Assembly (NCBI GenBank): GCA_017882265.1
Contig: JADGPW010000122.1
Location: 1 to 64,000, forward strand
Length of the DNA stretch: 64,000 nucleotides
Origin: Chitinophagaceae bacterium
GTDB lineage: Bacteria; Bacteroidota; Bacteroidia; Chitinophagales; Chitinophagaceae
Direction of reading: 5' to 3'
The notes beneath the pieces were generated by a model. It did no database searches and was not told the origin of the DNA. It saw nothing but the letters and a program-made list of their open reading frames with translations. This document shows, piece after piece, positions 53,666-61,416 of this stretch. Each line of letters starts with the position of its first letter. The stretch's first letter is position 1. Position numbers and translations under genes: made by a program.

Positions 53666-53749
53666 TTAATTTAAGCTGAAGGCTTTGTCGTTATGCTCTT
53701 GCAGTAAAGCCACCAGCTCTTGTTCGCTGTATGTGGTCCTGGGGTTCAA
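53666..53749 (-). pseudogene. Remnant of an ECF sigma factor N-terminus
   Basis: A 27-codon frame from TTG at 53749 to TAA at 53666 reads NPRTTYSEQELVALLQEHND followed by KAFSLN and a stop. YSEQELVALL and KAF match the start of region 2 of Bacteroidota ECF sigma factors, which normally continue into S-x-LYDxY. Nothing downstream continues the family, so this looks like a truncated leftover between gcvH and vanZ. The resemblance is from memory of the family. Confidence 0.5.
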
Positions 53750-53823
53750 GTAATTGGTTAAGATACAATGATGATTAAAACGATTGTATCATCTGAATAT
53801 ACGAAGTAAGTGGACAACCAGAT

Positions 53824-54201
53824 TTAACTAACCATGGCCTCATAAGCGTTTGCATCCAGCAGGGATTCAACATCCGCAGGGTTGTCTACATTCATTTTGA
53901 TCATCCAGCCTTCGCCGTAGGGGTCATTATTAACTGACTCGGGTGATTGGGTAAGACCGGGATTTAATGTAGTGATCGTTCCGCTTACCGGCAGGAACAG
54001 ATCAGAGACTGTTTTTACGGCTTCTACGGTCCCAAATACAGCTCCGGCTTCCAGTGATTTGCCGACTGTCTCTACTTCTACATATACAATATCCCCCAAT
54101 TCTCTTTGCGCAAAATCGGTAATGCCGATAGTAGCCACATTACCTTCCAGGCTGATCCATTCATGATCTTTGGTATAACGAAGGTTCGAAGGAAAATTCA
54201 T
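53824..54201 (-). CDS. gcvH: Glycine cleavage system H protein
   Basis: A 125-residue lipoyl carrier shuttling the aminomethyl group between GcvP and GcvT. Family motifs are YTKDHEWISLEGNVATIGITDFAQ, split here as YTKDHEWI and ATIGITDFAQRELGDIVYVE, and the lipoyl site GTVEAVKTVSD with its central lysine. The terminal NDPYGEGWMIKM is standard. The ATG at 54201 is used because the longer reading upstream is translated palindrome sequence. Other gcv genes are not in the window. Confidence 0.95.
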   Translation of the reverse strand: MNFPSNLRYTKDHEWISLEGNVATIGITDFAQRELGDIVYVEVETVGKSLEAGAVFGTVEAVKTVSDLFLPVSGTITTLNPGLTQSPESVNNDPYGEGWMIKMNVDNPADVESLLDANAYEAMVS

Positions 54202-54284
54202 ATAAACAATTTGAGCTGCAAACCTACGTGGAAATTGATGATTAACAAATTGAAGGTAAATCCGGTAATGTCCTATTTTTCGAT

Positions 54285-54375
54285 TTTTGAACCACATAGG
54301 ACATAGCAAACATAGGAGGCACATAGGGTACTATGTGTGTATTTCTATGTGCCTATGTTCCTATGTGGTTCAAAA
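54285..54375. repeat. Large palindrome, family C copy 3, between direct repeats
   Basis: TTTTGAACCACATAGGA mirrors TCCTATGTGGTTCAAAA; ACATAG words fill the interior. A 15-bp direct repeat GTAAATCCGGTAATG lies on both sides, at 54256-54270 and 54388-54402. Confidence 0.9.
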
Positions 54376-54402
54376 CCGGACACTGCCGTAAATCCGGTAA
54401 TG

Positions 54403-54627
54403 GATTATTTTGATTTTACGTGGTGGGTTCGCAGAGTGTGCGGCGTTTTGCCAGCATACCGCTCCAGTCTTACCTGCGTTAAATTTTTCTTACTGCGCAC
54501 TAACATAAACCCTTGTTTTACAAGGCTACTAATTCGAATTTAACATTTCACCGGAATTTTCATGCCGTTCATGGCAGGTTTTAGGCCATTGGTCGGGAAT
54601 GCCTTTTACAATCGCGTGACACAACTT
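54403..54627. other. Spacer upstream of the TonB receptor gene
   Basis: Nothing recognisable apart from the promoter that follows. The in-frame extension from 54562 is non-conserved. Confidence 0.35.
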
Positions 54628-54635
54628 TATCTTTG
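54628..54635 (+). promoter_or_regulatory. Putative promoter of the TonB receptor gene
   Basis: TATCTTTG with TTTT at 54604-54607 after a 20-nt spacer; the ATG is 28 bp downstream. Confidence 0.55.
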
Positions 54636-54663
54636 TGAACCTTATCAAAAAAACTGGAAGTCT

Positions 54664-57123
54664 ATGAGAAAAATTATTACTTTTTTTGGCAGTCTGACCT
54701 TAATAGCTGGCATGGCCGGGGCACAGCAGGTATCCGGCGTTGTAAAAGATCTGCAGGGAAAAGGATTGGATAAATCAACCATTTCCTTGTTAAATGCGAA
54801 AGATTCATCAGTGAGCAAATTGGGTGTTACCACCACGAATGGACATTACACTATCAATGCCAATAAATCAGGTCGTTACCTGGTTCGTGCTTCTTTTGTA
54901 GGTTTCGCACCAGCCTATTCCCAGGTGTTTGAATTATCCGGATCAGGTATAATGAACGTTCCTGATCTTACTATTTCCAAGGCAACGGGTAATCTCAAAG
55001 AAGTGACGGTGACCGCAACAAAACCAATGGTAGAAGTAAAAGCGGACAAAACTATTCTAAATGTGGAAGGGACAATTAACGCCACAGGCAATGATGCGCT
55101 GGAGTTACTCCGCAAATCACCAGGTGTGATGGTGGATAAAGACGACAACCTTAGTTTAGCCGGTAAAAATGGCGTGCAGGTGTATATTGATGGCAAACCC
55201 ACGCCTCTTTCAGGTACTGATCTCTCGGCTTACCTGAAAAATTTACAGTCTTCACAGATCGAGGCCATTGAGATCATCACGAATCCATCTGCCAAATATG
55301 ATGCGGCTGGAAATGCCGGTATTATTAATATCAGGCTGAAGAAAAATAAATCCTTTGGAACCAATGGTTCCGTGAGTGCCGGGTATAATATTGGGGTATA
55401 CGGAAAGTATAATTCCGGTATTTCGTTTAATCATCGCAATGCGCATATCAATATTTTTGGTAATTATAATTTCAACCATAGCCTCAATCAAAACAGTTTC
55501 CAGCTTCACCGGGAGCAATTGGATACACTGTTCGATCAAAATTCAGCGCTGCTTGTTAAATATACCAGTCATGGTTTTAAAACCGGGCTGGATTATTTCA
55601 TAAATAAAAAAAGCACCCTGGGGGTCCTGGTCACCGGCAATATTGCTGATCCAACGATTTCGAATAATGGTAAGACCACCATCAGCTATATACCTACAGG
55701 AATAGTGGATCGTTTGTTACTGGCAAACAACAAAACGACCACCAACAGGAACAATGTTAATTTTAATACCAATTATCGTTATGTGGATACGGCCGGTTGC
55801 GAGTTGAATGTAGATGCTGACTATGGATTATTCCGGATCAAGAGCGACCAGTTGCAGCCTAATTACTATTACAATCCGGCAGGTACCATAAAGACATCCG
55901 AGTATGTCTATGAATTTATCGCACCTACGAATATTGATATACTTTCCTTAAAAGCCGATTATGAGCAGAATTATAAAAAAGGGAAGTTAGGGTTAGGATT
56001 TAAAAGCTCCCTGGTTAGTACCAACAATCATTTTGGGCGGTATAATGTGATCACCGGGATCAAACAATTGGATCTAGAGCGCAGCAACCAATTCGATTAC
56101 AATGAAAATATAAATGCTGTTTATATCAATTATAACCGGCCGTTAAAAGGCGCCATGATACAACTGGGGGTAAGAATGGAGAACACTAATGCTACCGGCA
56201 ACTCTTATCCGTTGAACGTGGACGGTTCAGTCAACAAGAACATCAAGCAGACATTTAACCGCCATTATACCGATCTTTTCCCCAGCGGGGCCATCACGTT
56301 TAATAAGAATCCTAAGAATCAATGGGGTTTATCTTACAGCCGTCGTATTGACCGGCCGGCTTACCAGGATCTGAATCCATTTGAATTCAAACTGGATGAA
56401 TATACTTTCCAGAAAGGAAATACTAAGCTTCGTCCCCAGTACACCAACAGCGTCGCCATTACCAATACCTATATGTACAAGCTGACTACTTCTTTAACGT
56501 TCAGCCATGTGGCCGATGTATTTACCCAATTGATCGATACCATCGACAAGTCAAAAGCGTTTATTTCCAAGCAAAATCTGGCTACTCAGAATATTGCAAG
56601 CCTCAATGTCAGTTACCCGTTCCAGTATAAAAAGTATTCGGCTTTTTTCAACCTGAATAGTTATTATTCTCATTACCGGGCTGACTTTGGCGGTGGCAAT
56701 CGTATCATTAGCCTGAATGTATTTGCCTATACTTTATATATGCAGCATTCCCTTAAATTGGGCAAAAAAGGATGGACTACTGAATTAAGTGGTTTCTACG
56801 CATCACCTACTATCTGGCAGGGCACCTTTAAGAGCAAAGCATTATGGAGTACGGATGGTGGCGTGCAAAAAACTATTTTGAAAGGAAAAGGAAATTTGAA
56901 AGCGTCGCTGACTGATATTTTCTTTACGCAAAAATGGCATGGCGAAAGCAATTTTGCCGGACAAAAAACACTGGTTGGCGGTCACCAGGAAAGCCGTCAG
57001 CTGAGACTGAATTTTTCATATCGTTTTGGCAGCAATACAGTGAAGGCTGCCCGTAACCGTAACACCGGTACAGATGAAGAAAATAAGCGCACGCAAAGCA
57101 GCGGAGGAATAGGTCAGCAATAA
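54664..57123 (+). CDS. TonB-dependent outer-membrane receptor (outer membrane beta-barrel family)
   Basis: An 819-residue protein with signal peptide ending AGAQ, a carboxypeptidase-regulatory-like domain (VSGVVKDLQGKGLDKSTISLL), a plug (LRKSPGVMVDKDDNLSLAGKNGV in part; SQIEAIEIITNPSAKYDAAGNAG) and a barrel. The plug motif NPSAKYDAAGNAGIINI is typical of a non-SusC group of Bacteroidota receptors without a SusD partner. The C-terminus ends in a Gln/Gly-rich tail (TQSSGGIGQQ). The substrate is unknown. Confidence 0.92.
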   Translation: MRKIITFFGSLTLIAGMAGAQQVSGVVKDLQGKGLDKSTISLLNAKDSSVSKLGVTTTNGHYTINANKSGRYLVRASFVGFAPAYSQVFELSGSGIMNVPDLTISKATGNLKEVTVTATKPMVEVKADKTILNVEGTINATGNDALELLRKSPGVMVDKDDNLSLAGKNGVQVYIDGKPTPLSGTDLSAYLKNLQSSQIEAIEIITNPSAKYDAAGNAGIINIRLKKNKSFGTNGSVSAGYNIGVYGKYNSGISFNHRNAHINIFGNYNFNHSLNQNSFQLHREQLDTLFDQNSALLVKYTSHGFKTGLDYFINKKSTLGVLVTGNIADPTISNNGKTTISYIPTGIVDRLLLANNKTTTNRNNVNFNTNYRYVDTAGCELNVDADYGLFRIKSDQLQPNYYYNPAGTIKTSEYVYEFIAPTNIDILSLKADYEQNYKKGKLGLGFKSSLVSTNNHFGRYNVITGIKQLDLERSNQFDYNENINAVYINYNRPLKGAMIQLGVRMENTNATGNSYPLNVDGSVNKNIKQTFNRHYTDLFPSGAITFNKNPKNQWGLSYSRRIDRPAYQDLNPFEFKLDEYTFQKGNTKLRPQYTNSVAITNTYMYKLTTSLTFSHVADVFTQLIDTIDKSKAFISKQNLATQNIASLNVSYPFQYKKYSAFFNLNSYYSHYRADFGGGNRIISLNVFAYTLYMQHSLKLGKKGWTTELSGFYASPTIWQGTFKSKALWSTDGGVQKTILKGKGNLKASLTDIFFTQKWHGESNFAGQKTLVGGHQESRQLRLNFSYRFGSNTVKAARNRNTGTDEENKRTQSSGGIGQQ

Positions 57124-57138
57124 AGCTTAATTGATATA

Positions 57139-57180
57139 AAAAGAAAGGTCGTCCTTCCGCAAGGGGGACCTTTCTTTTTT
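57139..57180 (+). terminator. Terminator after the TonB receptor gene
   Basis: AAAGAAAGGTC pairs with GACCTTTCTTT around a 16-nt loop and is followed by TTTT. It also faces the end of the convergent cyclophilin gene. Confidence 0.78.
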
Positions 57181-57196
57181 ATAGAGAGCTATCATT

Positions 57197-57904
57197 TCAG
57201 TGCTTTTTCCTCTTGATCAGCTTTGCATTAATGATCTTTACATCTTCCAGGGGCCTGTCTCTGTCTTTTCCCATACTGGTGGCCACGGCGGCGATCTTGT
57301 CCACTACATCTAATCCTTTAACCACTTCGCCAAATACAGAATAATTCTGGTCAAGATGCGGGGTGCCACCAATCGTTTTATACACTTCGCGTTGATCAGC
57401 AGGGATCTTCCTTCCTTTCATCCGGAAAGTTTCCAGCGAATCGAGTCCTGCATCGGTAAATATTTTCCCCTGGACAATATAGAACTGGCTCCCTGCACTT
57501 GCCTTTTTAGGATTAACGTTATCACCTTCCCTGGCGGCGGCAATAACTCCTTTTTTATGAAATAATGTTGGGCGGAACTCCGCCGGAATAGTATAGCCTG
57601 GCCCACCGTTGCCCAGGGGTTGGCCTGCGGGTGCATTTTTACTGTTGGGATCTCCTCCCTGTATCATAAAATTTTTGATCACCCGGTGGAAGAGCAGGCT
57701 ATCATAATAACCGGTTTTGACCAGCTTCAAAAAATTATCCCGGTGTAAAGGGGTGGAATCAGAAAGCCGTATGACTATATCGCCGTAACTGGTTTGTAAT
57801 AACACATCTCTTTTCCTGTCTTTTTTACGGAGGGTGGAATCTTTCTGTGCGAATAAAGCAACAGAGAAAAATGATACCAAACAGAAGAGAAAAGCTTTTT
57901 TCAT
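57197..57904 (-). CDS. Exported cyclophilin-type peptidyl-prolyl isomerase
   Basis: A 235-residue protein with a signal peptide ending ALFAQ. The cyclophilin domain shows LLQTSYGDIVIRLSD, FHRVIKNFMIQGGDP, GGPGYTIPAEF, KASAGSQFYIVQGK and NYSVFGEVVKGLDVVDKIA. It assists periplasmic folding by proline isomerisation. A segment AAREGDNVNPKKASAG in the substrate loop is of the bacterial type. It starts 9 bp after the preceding minus-strand gene, so the two are probably one operon. Confidence 0.93.
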   Translation of the reverse strand: MKKAFLFCLVSFFSVALFAQKDSTLRKKDRKRDVLLQTSYGDIVIRLSDSTPLHRDNFLKLVKTGYYDSLLFHRVIKNFMIQGGDPNSKNAPAGQPLGNGGPGYTIPAEFRPTLFHKKGVIAAAREGDNVNPKKASAGSQFYIVQGKIFTDAGLDSLETFRMKGRKIPADQREVYKTIGGTPHLDQNYSVFGEVVKGLDVVDKIAAVATSMGKDRDRPLEDVKIINAKLIKRKKH

Positions 57905-57913
57905 GTCAATTAT

Positions 57914-58264
57914 TTAATCAGCGAGATCATGGTCCTTGAAATAAAGTAAGATATGGTCCTTTAGAAAATTTTCCTGTTCAAACGTATTCATGTCCGGCAT
58001 GGCTTTTAATTGCCTGAAATGCGGCCACCCGTCTGCATCTTTTCCTTCCAGTTCGTAATAACCACTATTCGAAAGAAGACTGCAAACAGCTACATGCATC
58101 AGGTCCTGTTTTTGTTCCTTGGTAAATTTATCTTTTACCTGCCCGAATTCCTGTATGCCGATGAGGAATAAAATGGTTTCCAGGTCGGGTTTTTTTCCAA
58201 ATCGCTTAACCATTTTAGCTTCCAGGTCCCACCAGCGTTGCTGTAGATCATCTTTTGCGTTCAT
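57914..58264 (-). CDS. Conserved hypothetical protein, 116 residues
   Basis: A small soluble helical protein (MNAKDDLQQRWWDLEAKMVK, then LETILFLIGIQEFGQ and HVAVCSLLSNSGYYELEGKD). There is no signal peptide or membrane segment. It looks like an uncharacterised Bacteroidota family commonly found with housekeeping genes; I cannot name it. The ATG at 58264 is chosen because earlier codons come from a family E palindrome and the promoter element ends 4 bp before it. Confidence 0.65.
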   Translation of the reverse strand: MNAKDDLQQRWWDLEAKMVKRFGKKPDLETILFLIGIQEFGQVKDKFTKEQKQDLMHVAVCSLLSNSGYYELEGKDADGWPHFRQLKAMPDMNTFEQENFLKDHILLYFKDHDLAD

Positions 58265-58268
58265 AACA

Positions 58269-58276
58269 CAAATGTA
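58269..58276 (-). promoter_or_regulatory. Putative promoter of the 116-residue protein / cyclophilin operon
   Basis: TACATTTG on the minus strand, ending 4 bp before the ATG; a leaderless transcript is implied. Confidence 0.45.
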
Positions 58277-58285
58277 ACCACGGGA

Positions 58286-58452
58286 TAGATAAAAGATAAT
58301 AGATAAAAGATAATAGTGCCTGAAAGCAGAAAAGTTCTTACAGCTTTGATAATGTTTCAAAGCCGTAAGATATCTTCCCTTTAATGAACTATTATCCCCG
58401 CCTGACTGACGTAAGTCGGGCAGGTTTTATCTGTTCACTTTTATCTTTTACC
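58286..58452. repeat. Large double-hairpin palindrome, family E copy 2, with nested insertion
   Basis: Outer words AGATAAAAGATAATAG against CTTTTATCTTTTA; inner stem GAAAAGTTCTTAC against GTAAGATATCTTC. A second, GC-rich palindrome (CCCGCCTGACTGACG and CGTAAGTCGGGCAGG) interrupts the right arm between ATTATC and TTTTATCTG. Confidence 0.85.
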
Positions 58453-58457
58453 TGTGA

Positions 58458-58790
58458 TTAAACTATCTCTGCAAGGACCGCTGTACCATACGCCAGCACT
58501 TCCGTTACACCCCCGATTACTTCATTAGCATCATACCGCATATTAATCACGGCGTTGCCACCACGTTCTTCGGCATGTTGAAGCATCAGTTGATAAGCTT
58601 CTTCCCTGGTTTTTTCACAAAGCTGGGTGTATATAGATATTTTCCCGCCCACCAGGGTTTGAAACCCACCCGCAATATTCCCGAAAATACTCCTGGAGCG
58701 AACGGTAATGCCCCTCACGATCCCGAGACTTTTTGTGATGCGGTAACCATTCAGCTCAATATTAGTGGTAACCATGTTTTGTTCTATCAT
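58458..58790 (-). CDS. YbjQ/UPF0145-family protein
   Basis: A 110-residue protein of the putative heavy-metal-binding YbjQ family: TTNIELNGYRITKSLGIVRGITVRSRS (as GYRITKSLGIVRGITVRSR), TLVGGKISIYT, EEAYQLMLQHAEERGGNAVINMRYD and LAYGTAVLAE. The family forms homopentamers; its role is not established. ATGs at 58790 and 58775 are both possible. It is divergent from serS with a family E palindrome between them. Confidence 0.88.
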   Translation of the reverse strand: MIEQNMVTTNIELNGYRITKSLGIVRGITVRSRSIFGNIAGGFQTLVGGKISIYTQLCEKTREEAYQLMLQHAEERGGNAVINMRYDANEVIGGVTEVLAYGTAVLAEIV

Positions 58791-58820
58791 GTCTTTAAAT
58801 TTTTGCTAATGTAGAGAAAA

Positions 58821-58960
58821 GGGTAGATAATAGTGAATAGTTAATAGATAATAGTGACTTAAAGATGAAAAGGCTTTACGATTTTGAAACTTTATCAAAT
58901 GCCTAAAGTCTTTTCTGCTTAGGAAACTATTATCTATTAACTATTCACTATTATCTATCC
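58821..58960. repeat. Large double-hairpin palindrome, family E copy 3
   Basis: 35-bp outer arms (58821-58855 and 58926-58960) match at 34 positions and consist of GATAATAGT and GAATAGTTAATA words. The inner stem pairs GAAAAGGCTTTA with TAAAGTCTTTTC. Confidence 0.92.
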
Positions 58961-58964
58961 TCTT

Positions 58965-58972
58965 TATCTTTG
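58965..58972 (+). promoter_or_regulatory. Putative serS promoter -7 element
   Basis: TATCTTTG, 18 bp before the serS ATG and 4 bp after the palindrome arm. Any -33 element would have to lie within the palindrome. Confidence 0.5.
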
Positions 58973-58990
58973 CCGCAAATTGAATCAAGT

Positions 58991-60265
58991 ATGCTGCAGG
59001 TTCAGGCATTAAGACAAAATCCGGAGGGAGTAAAGGAAAGACTAACCATCAGGAATTTCCAGGAGTTAAACCTTGTTGATGAGATCATTGCATTGGATGA
59101 TCAGCGTAAGAAATGGCAGGCTCAGTTTGATACCACACAATCAAAAGTAAATTCAACCTCAAAAGAGATCGGTCAATTGATGGCAAAAGGGCAAAAGGAT
59201 GAAGCCGAAACCCGGAAACAGGAAGTGGCTGATCTTAAATCATCTTTACAACCTATTCATGAAAAACTGGCGGCTACAGAAAAACATTTACATGATCTAC
59301 TCGTCAAGCTGCCAAACCTTCCTTCTGCAAAAGTACCGCCGGGAAAAACCCCGGCGGATAATGTAGTGGTAAAAGAAGGCGGCCACAAACGACCATTACC
59401 CGCTGATGCTCTTCCGCATTGGGAGCTTATAAAAAAATATGATCTCGTTGATTTTGAAACAGGAGCCAGGATCACCGGAACCGGCTTTCCACTGTATAAA
59501 GCGAAAGGTGCCAAATTACAACGGGCATTGATCCAATACTTTCTTGATTTTAATATAGGAGCCGGGTATATGGAATACGCTCCCCCGCTACTGGTGAATG
59601 AAGCTTCTGCTTTTGGTACGGGACAGTTACCAGATAAAGAAGGGCAGATGTATTATATGCCCGCAGATAATTTTTACCTGATCCCGACAGCAGAAGTGCC
59701 AGTCACCAATATTTACCGTGATGAGATCGTAAAAGAAACTGACTTGCCCATCAAAATGACAGCGTATACACCTTGTTTCCGAAGAGAAGCCGGAAGTTTT
59801 GGTAAAGAGGTTCGGGGGCTGAACCGGGTGCATCAATTTGAAAAAGTGGAGATCGTTCAATTAGTTCATCCGGGTAAAAGTTATGAAGTGCATGAAGAAA
59901 TGGTGCATCATGTTGAACAATTACTTCAATCCCTGGAATTACCTTACCGGATATTAAACCTGTGCGGTGGCGATATGAGTTTTACTTCAGCGCTAACTTA
60001 TGATTTTGAAGTGTACAGCGCCGCGCAGGAAAGGTGGCTGGAAGTAAGTTCTGTTTCCAATTTTGAAACTTTCCAGGCCAACCGGATGAAGATCCGTTTT
60101 AAGGATAGTAATGGCAAATCTCAACTGGTACATTCATTGAATGGAAGTTCTCTGGCCTTGCCGAGGATTGTTGCTTGTTTGCTTGAAAATAATCAGTCTG
60201 CTGATGGAATTTCATTACCACCGGTATTACATAATTATTTTGGGGACTCAATAATCAGGAATTAG
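58991..60265 (+). CDS. serS: Serine--tRNA ligase
   Basis: Charges tRNA-Ser (and tRNA-Sec). The 424-residue protein has the N-terminal coiled-coil arm (DEIIALDDQRKKWQAQFD to about residue 110) and class II motifs: motif 2 in TPCFRREAGSFGKEVRGLNRVHQFEKVE (as PCFRREAGSFG and RGLNRVHQFEKVE), and motif 3 in NGSSLALPRIVACLLENNQ. The ATG at 58991 (MLQVQALRQNPEGVKERL) is standard. The TTG at 58970 that opens the frame lies within the promoter element. The last codons and stop fall inside a family D palindrome. Confidence 0.96.
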   Translation: MLQVQALRQNPEGVKERLTIRNFQELNLVDEIIALDDQRKKWQAQFDTTQSKVNSTSKEIGQLMAKGQKDEAETRKQEVADLKSSLQPIHEKLAATEKHLHDLLVKLPNLPSAKVPPGKTPADNVVVKEGGHKRPLPADALPHWELIKKYDLVDFETGARITGTGFPLYKAKGAKLQRALIQYFLDFNIGAGYMEYAPPLLVNEASAFGTGQLPDKEGQMYYMPADNFYLIPTAEVPVTNIYRDEIVKETDLPIKMTAYTPCFRREAGSFGKEVRGLNRVHQFEKVEIVQLVHPGKSYEVHEEMVHHVEQLLQSLELPYRILNLCGGDMSFTSALTYDFEVYSAAQERWLEVSSVSNFETFQANRMKIRFKDSNGKSQLVHSLNGSSLALPRIVACLLENNQSADGISLPPVLHNYFGDSIIRN

Positions 60266-60368
60266 GAATTGGGAATTAGGGATTAGGGATTAGGAATTGG
60301 GATCAGCACTCTGCATTACAGACTATGCGCCCTAATTCCAAATCTCTAATTCCCAATCCCTAATTTCT
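60257..60368. repeat. Large palindrome, family D copy 2
   Basis: AGGAATTAGGAATTGGGAAT words at the left, CCCTAATTCC and CTAATTCCCAATCCCTAATT at the right. It contains the serS stop codon on one side and the end of the broken monooxygenase gene on the other. Confidence 0.88.
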
Positions 60369-61387
60369 CAACCCGACGGTTCATTACATAAAACCAGGAC
60401 GGTGGAATCAATGAAAGTAACATCATGCCCGGTTAACCAGTTGGCATTTGTGGCGAATCATCATGGTGACGTAGCACCTGGTATTTCCGACTCGCAAGGT
60501 AATGATGATCGCTGTGACGACTTAACTCAAATAGCATAATTCGCCCGATCACATGATTACTGTTCCAGCTATGCACCGGCATCGCTCTTTCGTAATTACC
60601 ATTACCTGTAGGTTTTCGTTGTAACCCATAATGTTCTATATAATTTACAGTTTCCAATAAAAGGATACCGATCAAGGCAGCTAAAAGAAAATACAAAGTG
60701 ACAAGACCTCCAAATACAAAAAAGATCAAACACATAAAAGCGATTTGTATTAGCCTGAACTGAATCATTTCATTTCTTAATGAGAATACTGGCTTTCCCT
60801 TTTTCCTTATTTCCCTATTAGCAATATGCCAGGCGCTGAGCCAGCTAAAGATGATGGTGCGGAAATAAAATGTATATACAGGCTCGCCTTTCCTCGCGCT
60901 GCTGGGATCTTCAGGGGTAGCTACTCTTTTATGATGCCCTTTATTGTGTTCGATAAAGAAATGCATATAGAGGGAGGTGAGCAATAGCGCTTTGGCAAGT
61001 CCTTGTTCAAATTTACCGGCACGATGTCCCAATTCATGTCCTGTATTGATGCCAAAGATCCCGCAGAGCATACCCATGACCCAAATTCTTCCCACGATAT
61101 CATACCAGTTCATATCATCAGATGACATAACGAATAAGAATTTTACGAGTATGGCATACTGAAGAATAACGATCACGTATAGTATAGGTCCTGTCTTTTT
61201 TTGCCAATTCCTCTTCGGCTTCGCTCAAATTGGTAGGGTGGGGCTTTATAAACAACTCAGCAAGGGGAATGATCACCCAGGCCCATAACAGGGGCAGCCA
61301 TACTACCCAACCTGTAATCGAGAATGAAAGCCAGGCGCCCACGTAAATGATAAATGGCGAAGCGTCTTTTAAAGCCCGTATTTTCAT
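60346..61387 (-). pseudogene. Alkane 1-monooxygenase (AlkB-like), broken by a frameshift and a stop codon
   Basis: Encodes a membrane di-iron hydroxylase of the AlkB/fatty-acid-desaturase superfamily. The N-terminal part (MKIRALKDASPFIIYVGAWL) reads from 61387 to about 61196. The frame must then shift by one base at a run of seven A residues (61202-61196) to continue PILYVIVILQYAIL. The histidine boxes HELGHR, EHNKGHHKRVATPEDP with SARKGEP, and LSRHSDHH are intact in the second frame. A TAA at 60435-60433 then interrupts the conserved MPTG-YPGM motif; after it the frame continues PGMMLLSLIPPSWFYVMN to a stop at 60346. Two independent lesions make a pseudogene likely; a sequencing error could explain the homopolymer but less easily both. 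Confidence 0.8.
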
Positions 61388-61416
61388 AACATCAAAAATA
61401 AAAAATAAGCAGGAGG

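Noticed and set aside
61196-61202. Programmed -1 ribosomal frameshift in the AlkB-like gene
   Set aside because: The shift needed is +1 in reading frame (loss of one A), not -1, and a second lesion (TAA at 60433) exists, so a pseudogene is simpler.
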